Source of the DNA: an uncultured Oxalobacteraceae bacterium
GTDB lineage: Bacteria; Pseudomonadota; Gammaproteobacteria; Burkholderiales; Burkholderiaceae
Assembly (NCBI GenBank): GCA_946479255.1
Contig: CAMLFK010000001.1
Location: 20,145-84,144 of the forward strand
DNA: 64,000 bases
Direction of reading: 5' to 3'
Of this stretch, positions 40,596 to 51,253 are shown piece after piece. The notes under the pieces were generated by a model. It searched no databases, had not been told where the DNA came from, and was given only the letters and a program-made list of their open reading frames with translations. Made by a program: the position numbers and the translations under genes. Every line of letters begins with the position of its first letter. Positions within the stretch are counted from its first letter, which is position 1.

Positions 40596-42611
40596 ATGAA
40601 CGACCATCTGGTGCAGTTTTACGAAGACGAGGTTTTCCTCATCAAGGGGCTGGCCGACTATATCGGCGACGCACTTGCATCGGGCCATACCGCGATCGCC
40701 ATCGCCACCGCCGACCACCTCGATTCGCTCGAACAAAGCCTGCGGGCCCGCCAGCTGCTCGACGACAGCGGCAGGGCCGCGCGCGACAATTACATCGCTC
40801 TGCAGGCCGACAAAATGCTGCCCATGTTCATGGAAGGCCCGTTGCCCGACGAACCGCGCTTTCGCGATGCCATCGGCAATGTCATCCGCACCGCCTCCGA
40901 GCGCTATGGCGGCAAGACCTATGTGTTTGCCGAAATGGTAGCGCTCCTGTGCGCCGCATCGCACGGCCCGCTGCACGCCGTCGGCAAGCACGAGGCCGCG
41001 ATCCGGGCCGAGCGCTACTTCAATAAGCTGCAGCGCCACGTCAACTTCTCGCTGCTGTGCGCCTACCCGCTGGACGCCTTTCCGTCGGCCGATGACGCGC
41101 CCATGTTCGCCGAGGTCTGCATGCTGCACACCCATGTGACTCCGGCCGAAAGCTACGACCCCAATGCCAGCCTGCATTCGCTGCAGCGCACCGTGGCGGC
41201 CCTGCAGCAGCAAGCCTTTTCGCTCTCGACCGAGGTGCATGACCGCCTGCAGATCGAACAGGCGCTGCGCGAGGTGAACGTCGACCGCCTGACCGGCCTG
41301 CCCAACCGCAATGTCTTCAATGACCGGCTTGAAACCGATATCCGCAAGGCCCACCGCAGCGGCCTGCCGCTGGCTTTGCTGTTCATCGACCTCGACCACT
41401 TCAAGGAAATCAATGACACCCTCGGCCACGGGGTGGGCGACATGCTGCTCAAGCAGGTGGGGCAACGCCTGCAAACTTTTGTGCGGGAAAGCGATACGGT
41501 GGCGCGCCTTGGCGGCGACGAGTTCACCATCACCATGGCTGAGCTGCACGACGTCGACACCGTCACCGACGTGGCCAACAAGATCCGCAACGACCTGGCC
41601 AAACCATTTTTGCTTGGCAACGAAATGGCCTATATCTCGGCCAGCATCGGCATCACGCTGTATCCGCGCGACGCGAGCAACGCCGGCGACCTGTTGCGCA
41701 ACGCCGACCAGGCCATGTACCAGTCCAAGGACCTGGGGCGCAACCGCTTTACCTACTTTACGCCCAGCATGCAGGAGGCGGCCCAGGCGCGCATGGCCAT
41801 CAGCAACGAACTGCGCCGTGCCATGGACGAGCAGCAACTGACGGTGGTCTACCAGCCCATCATCGACATGGCCAGCGGGCGGGTGCGCAAGGCCGAAGCG
41901 CTGGTGCGCTGGCAGCATCCGGGGCGCGGCACCATCAGCCCGGTCGACTTCATACCCATCGCCGAACACAACGGCCTGATCGTCGGCATCGGCAACTGGG
42001 TGTTCCGCACCGCGCTGGGCAATGCGCGCCGCTGGCGCGCGCTCGACGATGAGCTGACCATCAATGTCAATGTATCGCCCGCGCAGTTCTATCACGGCAA
42101 TGGCGAGACCTGCCGCAACTGGATCAGCGACAACAATCTGGACAGCGCGCAAGGCCCGCTGGAAGTCGGGCTTGAAATTACCGAAGGCTTGCTGCTGGCG
42201 TCCAACCAGTCGGTCATCAAGCAGCTGCTGAGCTTTCAGCAGGCCGGCATCAAGATTTCGCTGGACGACTTCGGCACCGGCTATTCGTCGCTGTCCTACC
42301 TGCGCAAGTTCAACCTTGACTACATCAAGATCGACCAGTCCTTCGTCTACAACCTTGAGCACGACGCCGCCAACCTGGCCCTGTGCGAAGCGATCATCGT
42401 CATGGCCCACAAGCTCGGCCTGCAAGTGGTGGCCGAAGGCGTGGAAACGGTGCAGCAGTACGAGCTGCTGCGCAATGCCGGCTGCGATTACGCCCAGGGA
42501 TTTTTGTGCGGCATGCCCTTGCCGCACGACGAGTTCGAGGCGCTGCTACTGGCCAACGCGGCGTCCGCCGCGGCCTTGCAAGGCGGCTTGAATAGCCCGC
42601 ACGCAAGCTGA
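40596..42611 (+). CDS. MEDS-GGDEF-EAL protein (cyclic-di-GMP synthase/phosphodiesterase)
   Basis: 671 residues, no membrane segment. Residues 1-185 form a MEDS sensor (HLVQFYEDEVFLIKGLADYIGDALASGHTAIAIAT), a module otherwise found with kinases and regulators. GGDEF at 306-310 is intact in RLGGDEFTITMAE, with DHFKEINDTLGH before it. The EAL domain has EAL at 434-436, DDFGTGYSS, DYIKIDQSFV and the late E-G-V-E-T, all needed for c-di-GMP hydrolysis. Both halves look active, so the net output will depend on the sensor. An I-site (RxxD) precedes the GGDEF as RESD (298-301). Stand-alone gene. Confidence 0.93.
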   Translation: MNDHLVQFYEDEVFLIKGLADYIGDALASGHTAIAIATADHLDSLEQSLRARQLLDDSGRAARDNYIALQADKMLPMFMEGPLPDEPRFRDAIGNVIRTASERYGGKTYVFAEMVALLCAASHGPLHAVGKHEAAIRAERYFNKLQRHVNFSLLCAYPLDAFPSADDAPMFAEVCMLHTHVTPAESYDPNASLHSLQRTVAALQQQAFSLSTEVHDRLQIEQALREVNVDRLTGLPNRNVFNDRLETDIRKAHRSGLPLALLFIDLDHFKEINDTLGHGVGDMLLKQVGQRLQTFVRESDTVARLGGDEFTITMAELHDVDTVTDVANKIRNDLAKPFLLGNEMAYISASIGITLYPRDASNAGDLLRNADQAMYQSKDLGRNRFTYFTPSMQEAAQARMAISNELRRAMDEQQLTVVYQPIIDMASGRVRKAEALVRWQHPGRGTISPVDFIPIAEHNGLIVGIGNWVFRTALGNARRWRALDDELTINVNVSPAQFYHGNGETCRNWISDNNLDSAQGPLEVGLEITEGLLLASNQSVIKQLLSFQQAGIKISLDDFGTGYSSLSYLRKFNLDYIKIDQSFVYNLEHDAANLALCEAIIVMAHKLGLQVVAEGVETVQQYELLRNAGCDYAQGFLCGMPLPHDEFEALLLANAASAAALQGGLNSPHAS

Positions 42612-42613
42612 CA

Positions 42614-42635
42614 ACCCGACTGTTCAAATTCGGGT
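42614..42635 (+). terminator. Possible weak terminator hairpin
   Basis: ACCCGA (42614-42619) and TCGGGT (42630-42635) pair around a 10-nt loop 3 bp after the MEDS-GGDEF-EAL stop; no T-run follows. Confidence 0.35.
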
Positions 42636-42719
42636 AGGCTGATGTTTGTGGTGAACCGCCGGGATCGACCGGCAACGCTGTTGCCGCGCGGCTCGGGTCC
42701 GCGCAATCAGGAGGACTGC

Positions 42720-43925
<1,206 letters not shown>

Positions 43926-43999
43926 GATTTTCAGGATAGAATCAATTGCACGGTAGAATTAATGGAAGCTCGAAAAATCTACTGCAAAACGAGACCACC

Positions 44000-44443
44000 A
44001 TGGCACGACTGCATCTGGACTTCCCTGAAGACCAGTACTACTACTCGACCCCGATGACGGTGCGGGTCACCGACATCAACGGCGCCAACCACCTCGGCAA
44101 CGATTCGATGATCTCGATGATTTCCGAGGCACGCGCGCGCTTCCTGCACGAATTCGGCGTCAAGGAAACCGGGCGCGACGGCGTCGGCATCATCGTGACC
44201 GACCTGGCCACGACTTACCGCGCCGAGGCGCACGCCCACGACCAGCTGCTGTTCGAAGTGGGCGTGATGGACTTCAATAAATACGGCGGCGACGTCACCT
44301 TCCGCGTCACCCGTCCGCGCGACAAATGCCTGGTCGCCATGGCCAAGTCCGGCTTCGTCTTCTTCAACTACAAGAGCAGCCAGGTGGTGGCCATGCCGGA
44401 CGAGTTCCGTGCGCTGTTCCCGCGCGTGAACCTGGTCGACTAA
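44000..44443 (+). CDS. Acyl-CoA thioesterase family protein (hot-dog fold)
   Basis: 147 residues. The hot-dog fold of the 4-hydroxybenzoyl-CoA/FadM type is indicated by MTVRVTDINGANHLGNDSMISMISEARARFLHEFG (D-x-N-G-x-x-H-x-x-N, with the central helix), then IIVTDLATTYRAEAHAHDQL and VAMAKSGFVFFNYKSSQVVAMP. The N-G-H-L-G-N variant is not the usual D-x-x-x-H-V-N-N, so the substrate may be unusual. Cytoplasmic. Ends convergently with the DUF3016 gene, overlapping by 4 bp. Confidence 0.85.
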   Translation: MARLHLDFPEDQYYYSTPMTVRVTDINGANHLGNDSMISMISEARARFLHEFGVKETGRDGVGIIVTDLATTYRAEAHAHDQLLFEVGVMDFNKYGGDVTFRVTRPRDKCLVAMAKSGFVFFNYKSSQVVAMPDEFRALFPRVNLVD

Positions 44444-44925
44444 TCCCCTTTCTCGCGGAACCAGTCGTCGAGCATGTGCTTCTCGTAACGCAGGCTGGTG
44501 CCGCTGCTGTAGCGGTTGATGTTCTGCATGTAGGTCATGTCGGACAGCTTCGCCTCGCCCGACTTGAGCACTTGCCCGCCCTGCTCGATGGTGTAGCGAA
44601 AGTGCATCTTCGGCCAGTCCGCGCCGCCGTTCAGGATGCGCAGCTCGGGCTGGCTCATGGTTGGCCGGGTGATGCCCGCCAGGTCGACGTCCAGCACCTC
44701 CACCTTCAGTTCCTGCCCGGCCGGCAATTTGGCCGCCAGTTTATCGAAATGCCCGCGCAATTCCTTCAATACCCGCTCGCGCTCGACATGCGAAAACGGC
44801 AGGTCGGTAAAGCGCTCCGGCTCCACGAAATTGACCGTCGCCGCCGCCGACGCGCTGCCGGCCGCCAGCGCACACAAGGCGGCCACTGCCGACTGTCTCA
44901 TGACCTGGTTTGTGATGAGCCTCAT
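44440..44925 (-). CDS. DUF3016-family exported protein
   Basis: 161 residues from the ATG at 44925, which has AAAGGA 6 bp upstream; a TTG at 44940 overlaps that site and is rejected. Signal peptide (QSAVAALCALAAGSASAAA). The mature sequence has the DUF3016 pattern: VNFVEPERFTDLPFSHVERERVLKELRGHFDKLAAKLPAGQELKVEVLDVDLAG, PELRILNGGADWPKMHFRYTIE and LRYEKHMLDDWFREKG. The family is widespread in proteobacteria; the function is unknown. Periplasmic. Confidence 0.9.
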   Translation of the reverse strand: MRLITNQVMRQSAVAALCALAAGSASAAATVNFVEPERFTDLPFSHVERERVLKELRGHFDKLAAKLPAGQELKVEVLDVDLAGITRPTMSQPELRILNGGADWPKMHFRYTIEQGGQVLKSGEAKLSDMTYMQNINRYSSGTSLRYEKHMLDDWFREKGD

Positions 44926-45055
44926 GATGAATCCTTTCAAGCGAAATCAATCCCTCTGCACGGATGAATATACGCCCATTCCCGGCAGACGGATGCGGCA
45001 TGAATGTCGCCAGTTTGTATCGAATTGTTAGGCTGCGAGCGCTGCGGATGCCGGC

Positions 45056-45580
45056 TCAGGACATGCCGCGCGGCGCGCGGAAACCACCCTCGACCCAGTC
45101 GGACGCGGTCGACGGCGACAGTTTGTAGCTGGCAGGCACGCGCACCTGGGCGACGCGCTCGCCCATCTCATCCGTCGCGGTCAGCAAGGCATACGGATGC
45201 TCATCGTCCGGCACGATATCGAGCGTCACCTTCAGCTCGCCCTGCTCCGAACTGACCACCGTACTCTTATGCAACATCGCATGGCGCTGCTGCTCATGGC
45301 GGCGGATGACTTCCGAGGCCGTCTTGACCAGGGTATGGAAGGCATTGACGTCGAGCGGCTTGGGATTTTTCTTGTCGCGGCCCATGGTCCACGGTCCGAC
45401 CAGGGCCGGCTCCGGCTCGCCATCCTTGATCATGGCCACGGCCCAGCCCTCGTCATCCTCGTTCTTGATGACGCGCGCAGTCCAGCCATTGCCCTGCCAC
45501 AAGCGCGGCTCTTGCACCAGCGCATTCTCGTCCTCAGCATCGGGCAAATCGGCAGCATCATCCATCATCATCGAACTCAT
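45056..45580 (-). CDS. Acidic protein, unknown function
   Basis: 174 residues from the ATG at 45580; the frame extends to 45655 but with weaker start signals. The first 30 residues are very acidic (DDAADLPDAEDENALVQE). The rest has a steady globular pattern: WQGNGWTARVIKNEDDEGWAVAMIKDGEPEPALVGPWTMGRDKKNPKPLDVNAFHTLVKTASEVIRRHEQQ, then LKVTLDIVPDDEHPYALLTATD and YKLSPSTASDWVEGGFRAPRG. No signal peptide. I do not recognise a domain. Many Oxalobacteraceae have, to my knowledge, similar proteins without a function. Confidence 0.8.
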   Translation of the reverse strand: MSSMMMDDAADLPDAEDENALVQEPRLWQGNGWTARVIKNEDDEGWAVAMIKDGEPEPALVGPWTMGRDKKNPKPLDVNAFHTLVKTASEVIRRHEQQRHAMLHKSTVVSSEQGELKVTLDIVPDDEHPYALLTATDEMGERVAQVRVPASYKLSPSTASDWVEGGFRAPRGMS

Positions 45581-45704
45581 CAGAAAAACAGGCCCACGGG
45601 CCGGGGGCCTAGATGATAGACGAAATCGGGCCGGCATGCCGGTGCCGGACTCCATCCGGACCGGTCAGCCTTCTGAACCGTTTCGATGGACAGCGCAGGA
45701 ATTT

Positions 45705-45899
45705 TCAGGCGAGCCGGGCCGGCACCTGATACGGCGGTATTACCGGCGGCGCGTCGGGCGTGATGCGCGGGTCGATGGCCGGCTGCGGCGTGTGGTAAAT
45801 AAATGGATTGATGATAATCGGCGGTATCGTCGGCGGCGCCGACGGTGGCCCTTTGGGTCCGCCGCCGCTCAGGCGCAAGGAAAAAGTGGAATCTAGCAT
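45705..45899 (-). CDS. Small Pro/Ile-rich protein, unknown function
   Basis: 64 residues from the ATG at 45899, with GAGGGG 7 bp upstream. After MLDSTFSLRLSGGGPKGPPSAPP the sequence is proline-rich (TIPPIIINPFIYHTPQPAIDPRITPDAPPVIPPYQVP), so it is probably extended and unstructured. No signal peptide. It is one of three tiny Pro-rich genes in this window (see 9232 and 57558). Confidence 0.55.
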   Translation of the reverse strand: MLDSTFSLRLSGGGPKGPPSAPPTIPPIIINPFIYHTPQPAIDPRITPDAPPVIPPYQVPARLA

Positions 45900-46147
45900 T
45901 CTGTGTCCCCTCAGAACAGGCATTCAGTATAGACCCACAGACGAGCTTTTCAAGGTGCAAAAATGCTCTTTTGCATGCGCGTTCCTGCTCTGCCGTTCTC
46001 ATCCCGCACTCATCCACTCGTCGGCGTTTTGACAACGCTGGTCGGGCCGAACCTGCCTTCCGTCGCATCGCGCTGGCCGGCGCCCCGCCAGCGCCCTACA
46101 GTGCCTCCATCCCAATCACCAAGTCCTTCCACACAAGAGGCCCCGCC

Positions 46148-46531
46148 ATGAAAAAATTCCTTACCGCCCTTACCGTTCTGCTCGCCGCAATGCTGATTTT
46201 CAGCGCCATCGCGCAAGAGGCCAATTTCAATGTGATGTTCGATGGCGAGCGTGTCGACGGCCCCCTGGCCGCGCTGATCGCCGTGGCGGCGGCCGGCGGC
46301 GGCATCCTGGCCGCGGTGGTGGCGGCGCTGTTCGCCGTGGTGGTGGCGATCGTGGTGTGCGCCGGCGTGAGCGCAGTCGTCATCGTGGCGCTGGCCTTGG
46401 CCGCGCTGGTGGTGGCGCTGGCGGTGGCGCCCCTGCTGCTGCCCTTGTTGATCGTGGGCGCGCTGGTCTGGTGGCTGGCGCGCCGCCACCGCCGCGCAAA
46501 CGAGCCGCTGGAAGCCAAACCGGCCGCCTGA
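46148..46531 (+). CDS. Small Ala/Val-rich membrane protein
   Basis: 127 residues from the ATG at 46148. A signal or first membrane segment (FLTALTVLLAAMLIFSAIA) is followed by a short polar loop (EANFNVMFDGERVDGP) and two or three very hydrophobic Ala/Val/Gly segments (residues about 40-112), then a basic tail (RRHRRANEPLEAKPAA). Inner membrane, function unknown. Convergent with the diguanylate cyclase gene, 8 bp apart. Confidence 0.7.
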   Translation: MKKFLTALTVLLAAMLIFSAIAQEANFNVMFDGERVDGPLAALIAVAAAGGGILAAVVAALFAVVVAIVVCAGVSAVVIVALALAALVVALAVAPLLLPLLIVGALVWWLARRHRRANEPLEAKPAA

Positions 46532-46539
46532 ACCAGCCG

Positions 46540-49482
46540 TTAGTCCGCGCCGCCGCACACCCGGTTGCGCCCTTGTGCCTTGGCGCGGTACAGCGCCTGG
46601 TCGGCGCGGATCAGGGCGGCCTCGCCGCTGGCGTCGCATGGCTGGATCTGGGCGATGCCGACGCTGATGGTGATGCCGATGCTGCGCTCGTACTCGCACA
46701 GCGGCGAGGCCGCCACCGACTCGCGCAGCCGCTCGGCATAGCGGCCGGCCGCGTCCAGCGTGGCGCCCGGCAGCAGCACGGCGAATTCTTCGCCGCCCAT
46801 CCTTCCCAGCACGTCGACCTTGCGCTGGCCGTCGCGCATCAGCGCGGCCAGGTGGCGCAGCACCGCGTCGCCGACGGCGTGGCCGAAGCCGTCGTTGACG
46901 CTCTTGAAGTGGTCGATGTCGAGCATCAGCAGCGCGGCGCAGTCGTCGCTGCTGCGCTGCAGGCGCGCCAGTTCCTGGTCGAGCCGCGCCATGAATTCAC
47001 GCCGGTTGGGCAGGCCGGTGAGGTAGTCGGTGCCGGCCAGCTGGACCAGTTCGGCATCCAGGCGCTTGCGTTCGGTGATGTCGATGGTCGAGACGATCAC
47101 GAAGTCGAGACTGTGCGCATGGCCCGGCATGGTCAGGAGCGTGACTTCGTTCTGCCGTTCTTCGCCGTCCAGGCGTACGAAGGCGCCCTCGCAGGTGAAC
47201 ATGGTCATGCCGGCCGCCAGCGCGCCCACGGCGTCGGCGAAGCAGGCTTCCTGCGAACCGCCGAACACCTGCGCCAGCGTCAGCGCGCCGATATCCTTGC
47301 TGCGCGCGCCGGTCTGGGCCAGCGCCGCGCCATTGACGTCGACGATGCGCACCAGCGCGGCGAGGCGGCGCGCCTCGTCGGGACGTTCGCACAGCCAGCC
47401 GGCCAGGTCAAGCACGCCGGCTTCCTGCAGCTGCACCCAGGCCTGGCGCGCTTGCGACCAGTCCTGCTCCCACAGCGCCACCGGGGCGTTCTGATACAGG
47501 CTGCGAAAGCGTTCCTGCCCGACCCGCAGCGCCTGCGCGGCCTGGGCCTGTTCGAGCGCGATCCCGGTCAGCTGGGCGGCCTGCTCGATCAGCATGATGT
47601 TGGCCGCGCTCGGGTAGTGCGGCACGCTGTGAAAGATCGCGAAGCTGCCGAGTATGCGGCCGGAGCCGCCGCGAATCGGTTCGGACCAGCACGAGCGCAG
47701 GTCGGCGCGCCGCGCCAGCTCGCGGCAAGCGGTCCAGTGCGGGTGGATCATGATGTCTTCGACGATCACGCGCGCGCCGTGGAAGGCGGCCAAGCCGGCG
47801 TTCGGACCGATGGCCGGGCCATTGATGGCCTCGCTGAAGTGGGCCGGCAGGCTGGGCGCGGCGCCGGTGACCAGGCGATCGCCGTCCTGCAACAGCATGA
47901 TGGCGCAGCGCATGGCGGGATTGCCGGCTTCCACGCCCAGCACCACCGCGTCGAGGATGCTTTGCAGGGGTGCGCTGCGCGCCAGCAGTTCGAGCACATG
48001 GCGGTGCCCGCGCTCGCGCTGTTCTATCTGCTTGCGCTCGGTGATGTCGCGGAACGACCACAGGCGCGCGTCCCCGCTGCCGAGGCGCACCGGGCTGACC
48101 GACTGCTCGAAAAAGCGGCCGTCCTGCAGCTGCATCGGTTCGGAGCGCGCGGCCTGGTCATGCGAGGGCAGCGAGCGCTCGTGCAGGAAGCGCGCCGGCG
48201 CGGCCAGCTGCGCCACCATGTGCCCGACCAGCGCGCTGTCCTCGCCGGCCAGGTCGAGCCGCGCCGGCACGCTCCACAATTCGCGGAAGCGCTGGTTGGA
48301 GGCCAGGATGCGCCCTTCCCCGTTGTCGACCAGGATGCCGTCGATGGTCGAGTCGAGAATACTGCGCAACATGGTCTGGGCCTGGTGGGCGGTGTCGGCC
48401 AGCGCCAGCGCGTCCTGCCGCTTGATTTCCAGTTCGTGCGCCAGGGCGCGCGTACGCTCGAGCGCATGCGCGGTGCGCACGGTGCCGCGCGCCAGCAGCC
48501 AGGTCAGTGCAGTCAGGACCAGGGTGGCCGCCAGCCCGATCAAGGCGATCGTGGCCGGCCGGCTTTCACCCGGCACGGGCCTCATCGGCGCGCTCGCACG
48601 CACCAGCAGCTTGAGGTGGATGGCGCCCACGCTGATCGCTTCGACCGCCGCCATTTGCCCTGGCTCGGCGGCCGCGGCGGCGCCGGAATCGACCAGGTCC
48701 AGGACCAGCCCGGCGGTGTGGCGGGAACTCAGGCCGGCCAGCACTTCGCTGATGCGAAACGGCGCCGTCACCCAGCCGGCCAGCGCGCCGCGCCGCTGCG
48801 AGACGCTCTGGCGCGGCGCGCCGTTGTGGTACACGGGCAGCCCGAGCACGAAGCCGGCGCGCTCGCGGGTATCGCCGTCCTGCACCAGCACCACCCGTGG
48901 CGACAAGGCGGGCTGGCCGCTGTCGCGCGCCTGTTCCAGCATGCTGCGGCGCAGCGGATCGGAATAGCCGTCGTAGCCCAGCGCGCGCTGGTTCTTGCCA
49001 TTGAACGGTTCGATGAACACCACCGGCGCATACAGGGCCCGGTGGCCAGGGGGCGAAATCGCAAAATCGCTGACGCCCCGGCCTTGCAGGCGTGCCGCCA
49101 GCTTGCCACGTTCGCTCTCCGGCACCGCATGCATGTAGGTGATCGCCTGGACGCCAGGCAGTTCATTCTCAAGATCGTAGGAGAAGACGAAATCGGCGAA
49201 TTCGGTACGGGTGACCTCCTGCGAGCTGGCGAACAGCGCCTGCACGCCGCGCAGCACCTGGACATAGCCGGCCATGCGCTGCGACAGCTGGCTGGCCACC
49301 TCGCGCGCACGGTAGTCGAACTGCGCACGCCGGGCCTGCCCGGCGGCGCGCTCGGCGGCGCTCCATAATTGCCACGTCATGCCAAGGCACAGCGCCATGA
49401 CCAGACCCGCCAAGGCGGGCGGATTCAGGCGCCAGGGCGCACGCGCGGCCAGCACCGGGGCCGACGCTTCGGTGTGATCCAT
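46540..49482 (-). CDS. Membrane diguanylate cyclase with CHASE, PAS and GAF sensors
   Basis: 980 residues from the ATG at 49482. Order: a transmembrane segment (LAGLVMALCLGMTWQLW), a periplasmic CHASE domain (about 45-310) with VQALFASSQEVTRTEFADFV and PGVQAITYMHAVPESER, and a second transmembrane segment (ATIALIGLAATLVLTALTWLL). A PAS (about 370-490), a GAF (about 500-650) and a second PAS-like part (about 665-810) follow. The GGDEF domain ends the chain. Its active site is GGEEF (about 895-899) in RMGGEEFAVLLPG, with DIDHFKSVNDGFGH before it, so it should make c-di-GMP. The CHASE sensor points to an external small-molecule signal. Confidence 0.93.
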   Translation of the reverse strand: MDHTEASAPVLAARAPWRLNPPALAGLVMALCLGMTWQLWSAAERAAGQARRAQFDYRAREVASQLSQRMAGYVQVLRGVQALFASSQEVTRTEFADFVFSYDLENELPGVQAITYMHAVPESERGKLAARLQGRGVSDFAISPPGHRALYAPVVFIEPFNGKNQRALGYDGYSDPLRRSMLEQARDSGQPALSPRVVLVQDGDTRERAGFVLGLPVYHNGAPRQSVSQRRGALAGWVTAPFRISEVLAGLSSRHTAGLVLDLVDSGAAAAAEPGQMAAVEAISVGAIHLKLLVRASAPMRPVPGESRPATIALIGLAATLVLTALTWLLARGTVRTAHALERTRALAHELEIKRQDALALADTAHQAQTMLRSILDSTIDGILVDNGEGRILASNQRFRELWSVPARLDLAGEDSALVGHMVAQLAAPARFLHERSLPSHDQAARSEPMQLQDGRFFEQSVSPVRLGSGDARLWSFRDITERKQIEQRERGHRHVLELLARSAPLQSILDAVVLGVEAGNPAMRCAIMLLQDGDRLVTGAAPSLPAHFSEAINGPAIGPNAGLAAFHGARVIVEDIMIHPHWTACRELARRADLRSCWSEPIRGGSGRILGSFAIFHSVPHYPSAANIMLIEQAAQLTGIALEQAQAAQALRVGQERFRSLYQNAPVALWEQDWSQARQAWVQLQEAGVLDLAGWLCERPDEARRLAALVRIVDVNGAALAQTGARSKDIGALTLAQVFGGSQEACFADAVGALAAGMTMFTCEGAFVRLDGEERQNEVTLLTMPGHAHSLDFVIVSTIDITERKRLDAELVQLAGTDYLTGLPNRREFMARLDQELARLQRSSDDCAALLMLDIDHFKSVNDGFGHAVGDAVLRHLAALMRDGQRKVDVLGRMGGEEFAVLLPGATLDAAGRYAERLRESVAASPLCEYERSIGITISVGIAQIQPCDASGEAALIRADQALYRAKAQGRNRVCGGAD

Positions 49483-49590
49483 GGGAGGTGGCAAATGGTC
49501 GACGACCAACAGTTGGGATACCCCATGGTACGTCAGGGTGCCGCGGCGCGCAACGGCGGCATGTTCAAGTTCGCTGCCGGGGCACTAGAC

Positions 49591-50331
49591 TTAGATACCT
49601 TCCACCAGGCGCATGGCGAACACGATCGGCAAGCCCGAGGCGATCACCCGGCGCGCCGCGGCGCCATGGTCGTACGGGACCCTGAAGTACGACAAAGTGC
49701 GCGCGCTATCGTCGTAGATCGCGTAGCAGGCCGCGCTATTGCCGTCGCGCGGCTGGCCGACCGCGCCGGGAATGGCCAGGTACTGGTGCTGGGGGCGGAT
49801 CGGGACCGGTGCGCCATTGGGCACGTGCGCGCCCATGCGGCCGTCGTCGGCGCGCCGGTACAGCGCGGGCGCATGCACGTGGCCCGAGAACACCAAGCGG
49901 CAGGCGGTCGCGCGCAGGCTGCGTTCGGCCGCCTCCAGGCTGGATACGTACTCCCACTTGGCCGGCTCGTGGGCACTGGCGTGGACGAACATCATGCCGC
50001 CCTGTTCATGCGTGAGCGGCAGCGCTTCGAGGAAGGCCAGCTGCGCGGGGCCGAGCTGGCTGCGGGTCCATTCGATCACTTCGCGCGCTTCGGCATGCAT
50101 CTGCGGGCGCGTGGGCCGGGTCACCGAATAATCGTGGTTGCCCTGCACCGCGATGGCGCCTTTGGCCACGTGCTCCATCACCGTGTCCACCACCCAGGCC
50201 GGGTCGGCGCCATAGCCGACGAAGTCGCCGGTAAAGGCGTACCGGTCGACCCCTTGCCGGGCCGCGTGCTCCAGGCAAGCCGATAGCGCCTCGCGGTTGG
50301 CGTGCAGGTCGGTCAGCAGGGCGAGGCGCAT
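49591..50331 (-). CDS. Metallophosphoesterase (calcineurin-like)
   Basis: 246 residues from MRLALLTDLHAN at 50331. The dinuclear-metal motifs are intact in order: D-x-H (TDLHAN), GDFVGYG (GD-x2-GYG), GNHD, and GHVH (with H in MFVHASAHEP between). This arrangement is that of YfcE/MJ0936-like phosphodiesterases, small cytoplasmic enzymes. The natural substrate is not determined by sequence. The frame extends upstream to 50391, but the later start begins the conserved core directly. Stand-alone gene. Confidence 0.9.
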   Translation of the reverse strand: MRLALLTDLHANREALSACLEHAARQGVDRYAFTGDFVGYGADPAWVVDTVMEHVAKGAIAVQGNHDYSVTRPTRPQMHAEAREVIEWTRSQLGPAQLAFLEALPLTHEQGGMMFVHASAHEPAKWEYVSSLEAAERSLRATACRLVFSGHVHAPALYRRADDGRMGAHVPNGAPVPIRPQHQYLAIPGAVGQPRDGNSAACYAIYDDSARTLSYFRVPYDHGAAARRVIASGLPIVFAMRLVEGI

Positions 50332-50455
50332 GGGGATGGCAGTAAAAAACTGAAGCGGAAAACAGAGAGTTTCAATGTTCCCATAAAGCACTATTTTCCT
50401 CTAGTGCAATTTATCCACACTGAGACAAATATTTATTTGCTAAAAGCCGAGAAAC

Positions 50456-51163
50456 TCAGGCGCTGCGCTTCGCCACATATTCCTGGTAGCCGCGCGCCCG
50501 CAAGGCACATGCCGGGCAGCTGCCGCAGCCATAGCCCCACTCGTGCAGCGCGCCGCGCTCGCCCAGGTAGCAGGTGTGGGTCTCGCGCCGGATCAGGTCG
50601 ACGAGCAAGGTGCCGCCGGCCACTTCGGCCAACTCCCAGGTTTCGCGCTTGTCGATCCACATCAGCGGGGTCTCGAGCTTGAGCCTGGTCGCCATGCCCA
50701 GGTTGAGCGCGACCTGCAGCGCCTTCATGGTGTCGTCGCGGCAGTCCGGATAGCCGGAAAAATCGGTTTCGCACATGCCGCCCACCAGCACATTGAGGCC
50801 GCGCCGGTAAGCCAGGGTGGCCGCCACTGTCATGAACAGCAGGTTGCGTCCGGGGACGAAGGTGTTGGGCAGGCCGTTTTCCTGCATGGCGATAGCCACA
50901 TTGCTGGTCAGCGCGGTGTCGGACAGCTTGCCGATCACCGACAGGTCGACCATATGGTCTTCACCCAGCCGGCTGTTCCACTCCGGCTTCAAGGCGCGCA
51001 CGCCATCGAGCACGCTTGGGCGCACCGCCAGTTCGACCGCGTGGCGCTGGCCGTAATCGAAGCCGATCGTCTCCACCCGCCCGTAGCGGTTCAGGGCCCA
51101 TGCCAGGCAAGTAGTGGAATCCTGCCCGCCGCTAAAGAGGACCAGGGCGCTGTCTGCATGCAT
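50456..51163 (-). CDS. queC: 7-cyano-7-deazaguanine synthase
   Basis: 235 residues from the ATG at 51163. The ATP-binding P-loop is SGGQDST (11-17). The zinc cysteines are C198, C213, C216 and C219 (CYLG...YGCGSCPAC). The enzyme turns 7-carboxy-7-deazaguanine into preQ0 with ATP and ammonia, on the way to queuosine in tRNA. Other que genes are not next to it. The same frame runs on to 53182 antiparallel to tamA, but that is a shadow. Divergent from tamA with a 90-bp gap. Confidence 0.95.
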   Translation of the reverse strand: MHADSALVLFSGGQDSTTCLAWALNRYGRVETIGFDYGQRHAVELAVRPSVLDGVRALKPEWNSRLGEDHMVDLSVIGKLSDTALTSNVAIAMQENGLPNTFVPGRNLLFMTVAATLAYRRGLNVLVGGMCETDFSGYPDCRDDTMKALQVALNLGMATRLKLETPLMWIDKRETWELAEVAGGTLLVDLIRRETHTCYLGERGALHEWGYGCGSCPACALRARGYQEYVAKRSA

Positions 51164-51253
51164 GTGTTGTTGAATTTCCAAAGTTGTTAAGTGTTCGCCA
51201 TCGTTCTGGCCGTTCCGGTAAGATGCTTCGAGCGTTTTCAAGAATGGAGCAAC

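Noticed and set aside
46357..49368. 1003-residue open frame on the plus strand opposite the diguanylate cyclase
   Set aside because: It is the antisense shadow of a clear CHASE-PAS-GAF-GGDEF gene; the translation is His/Gln/Arg-rich without domains.
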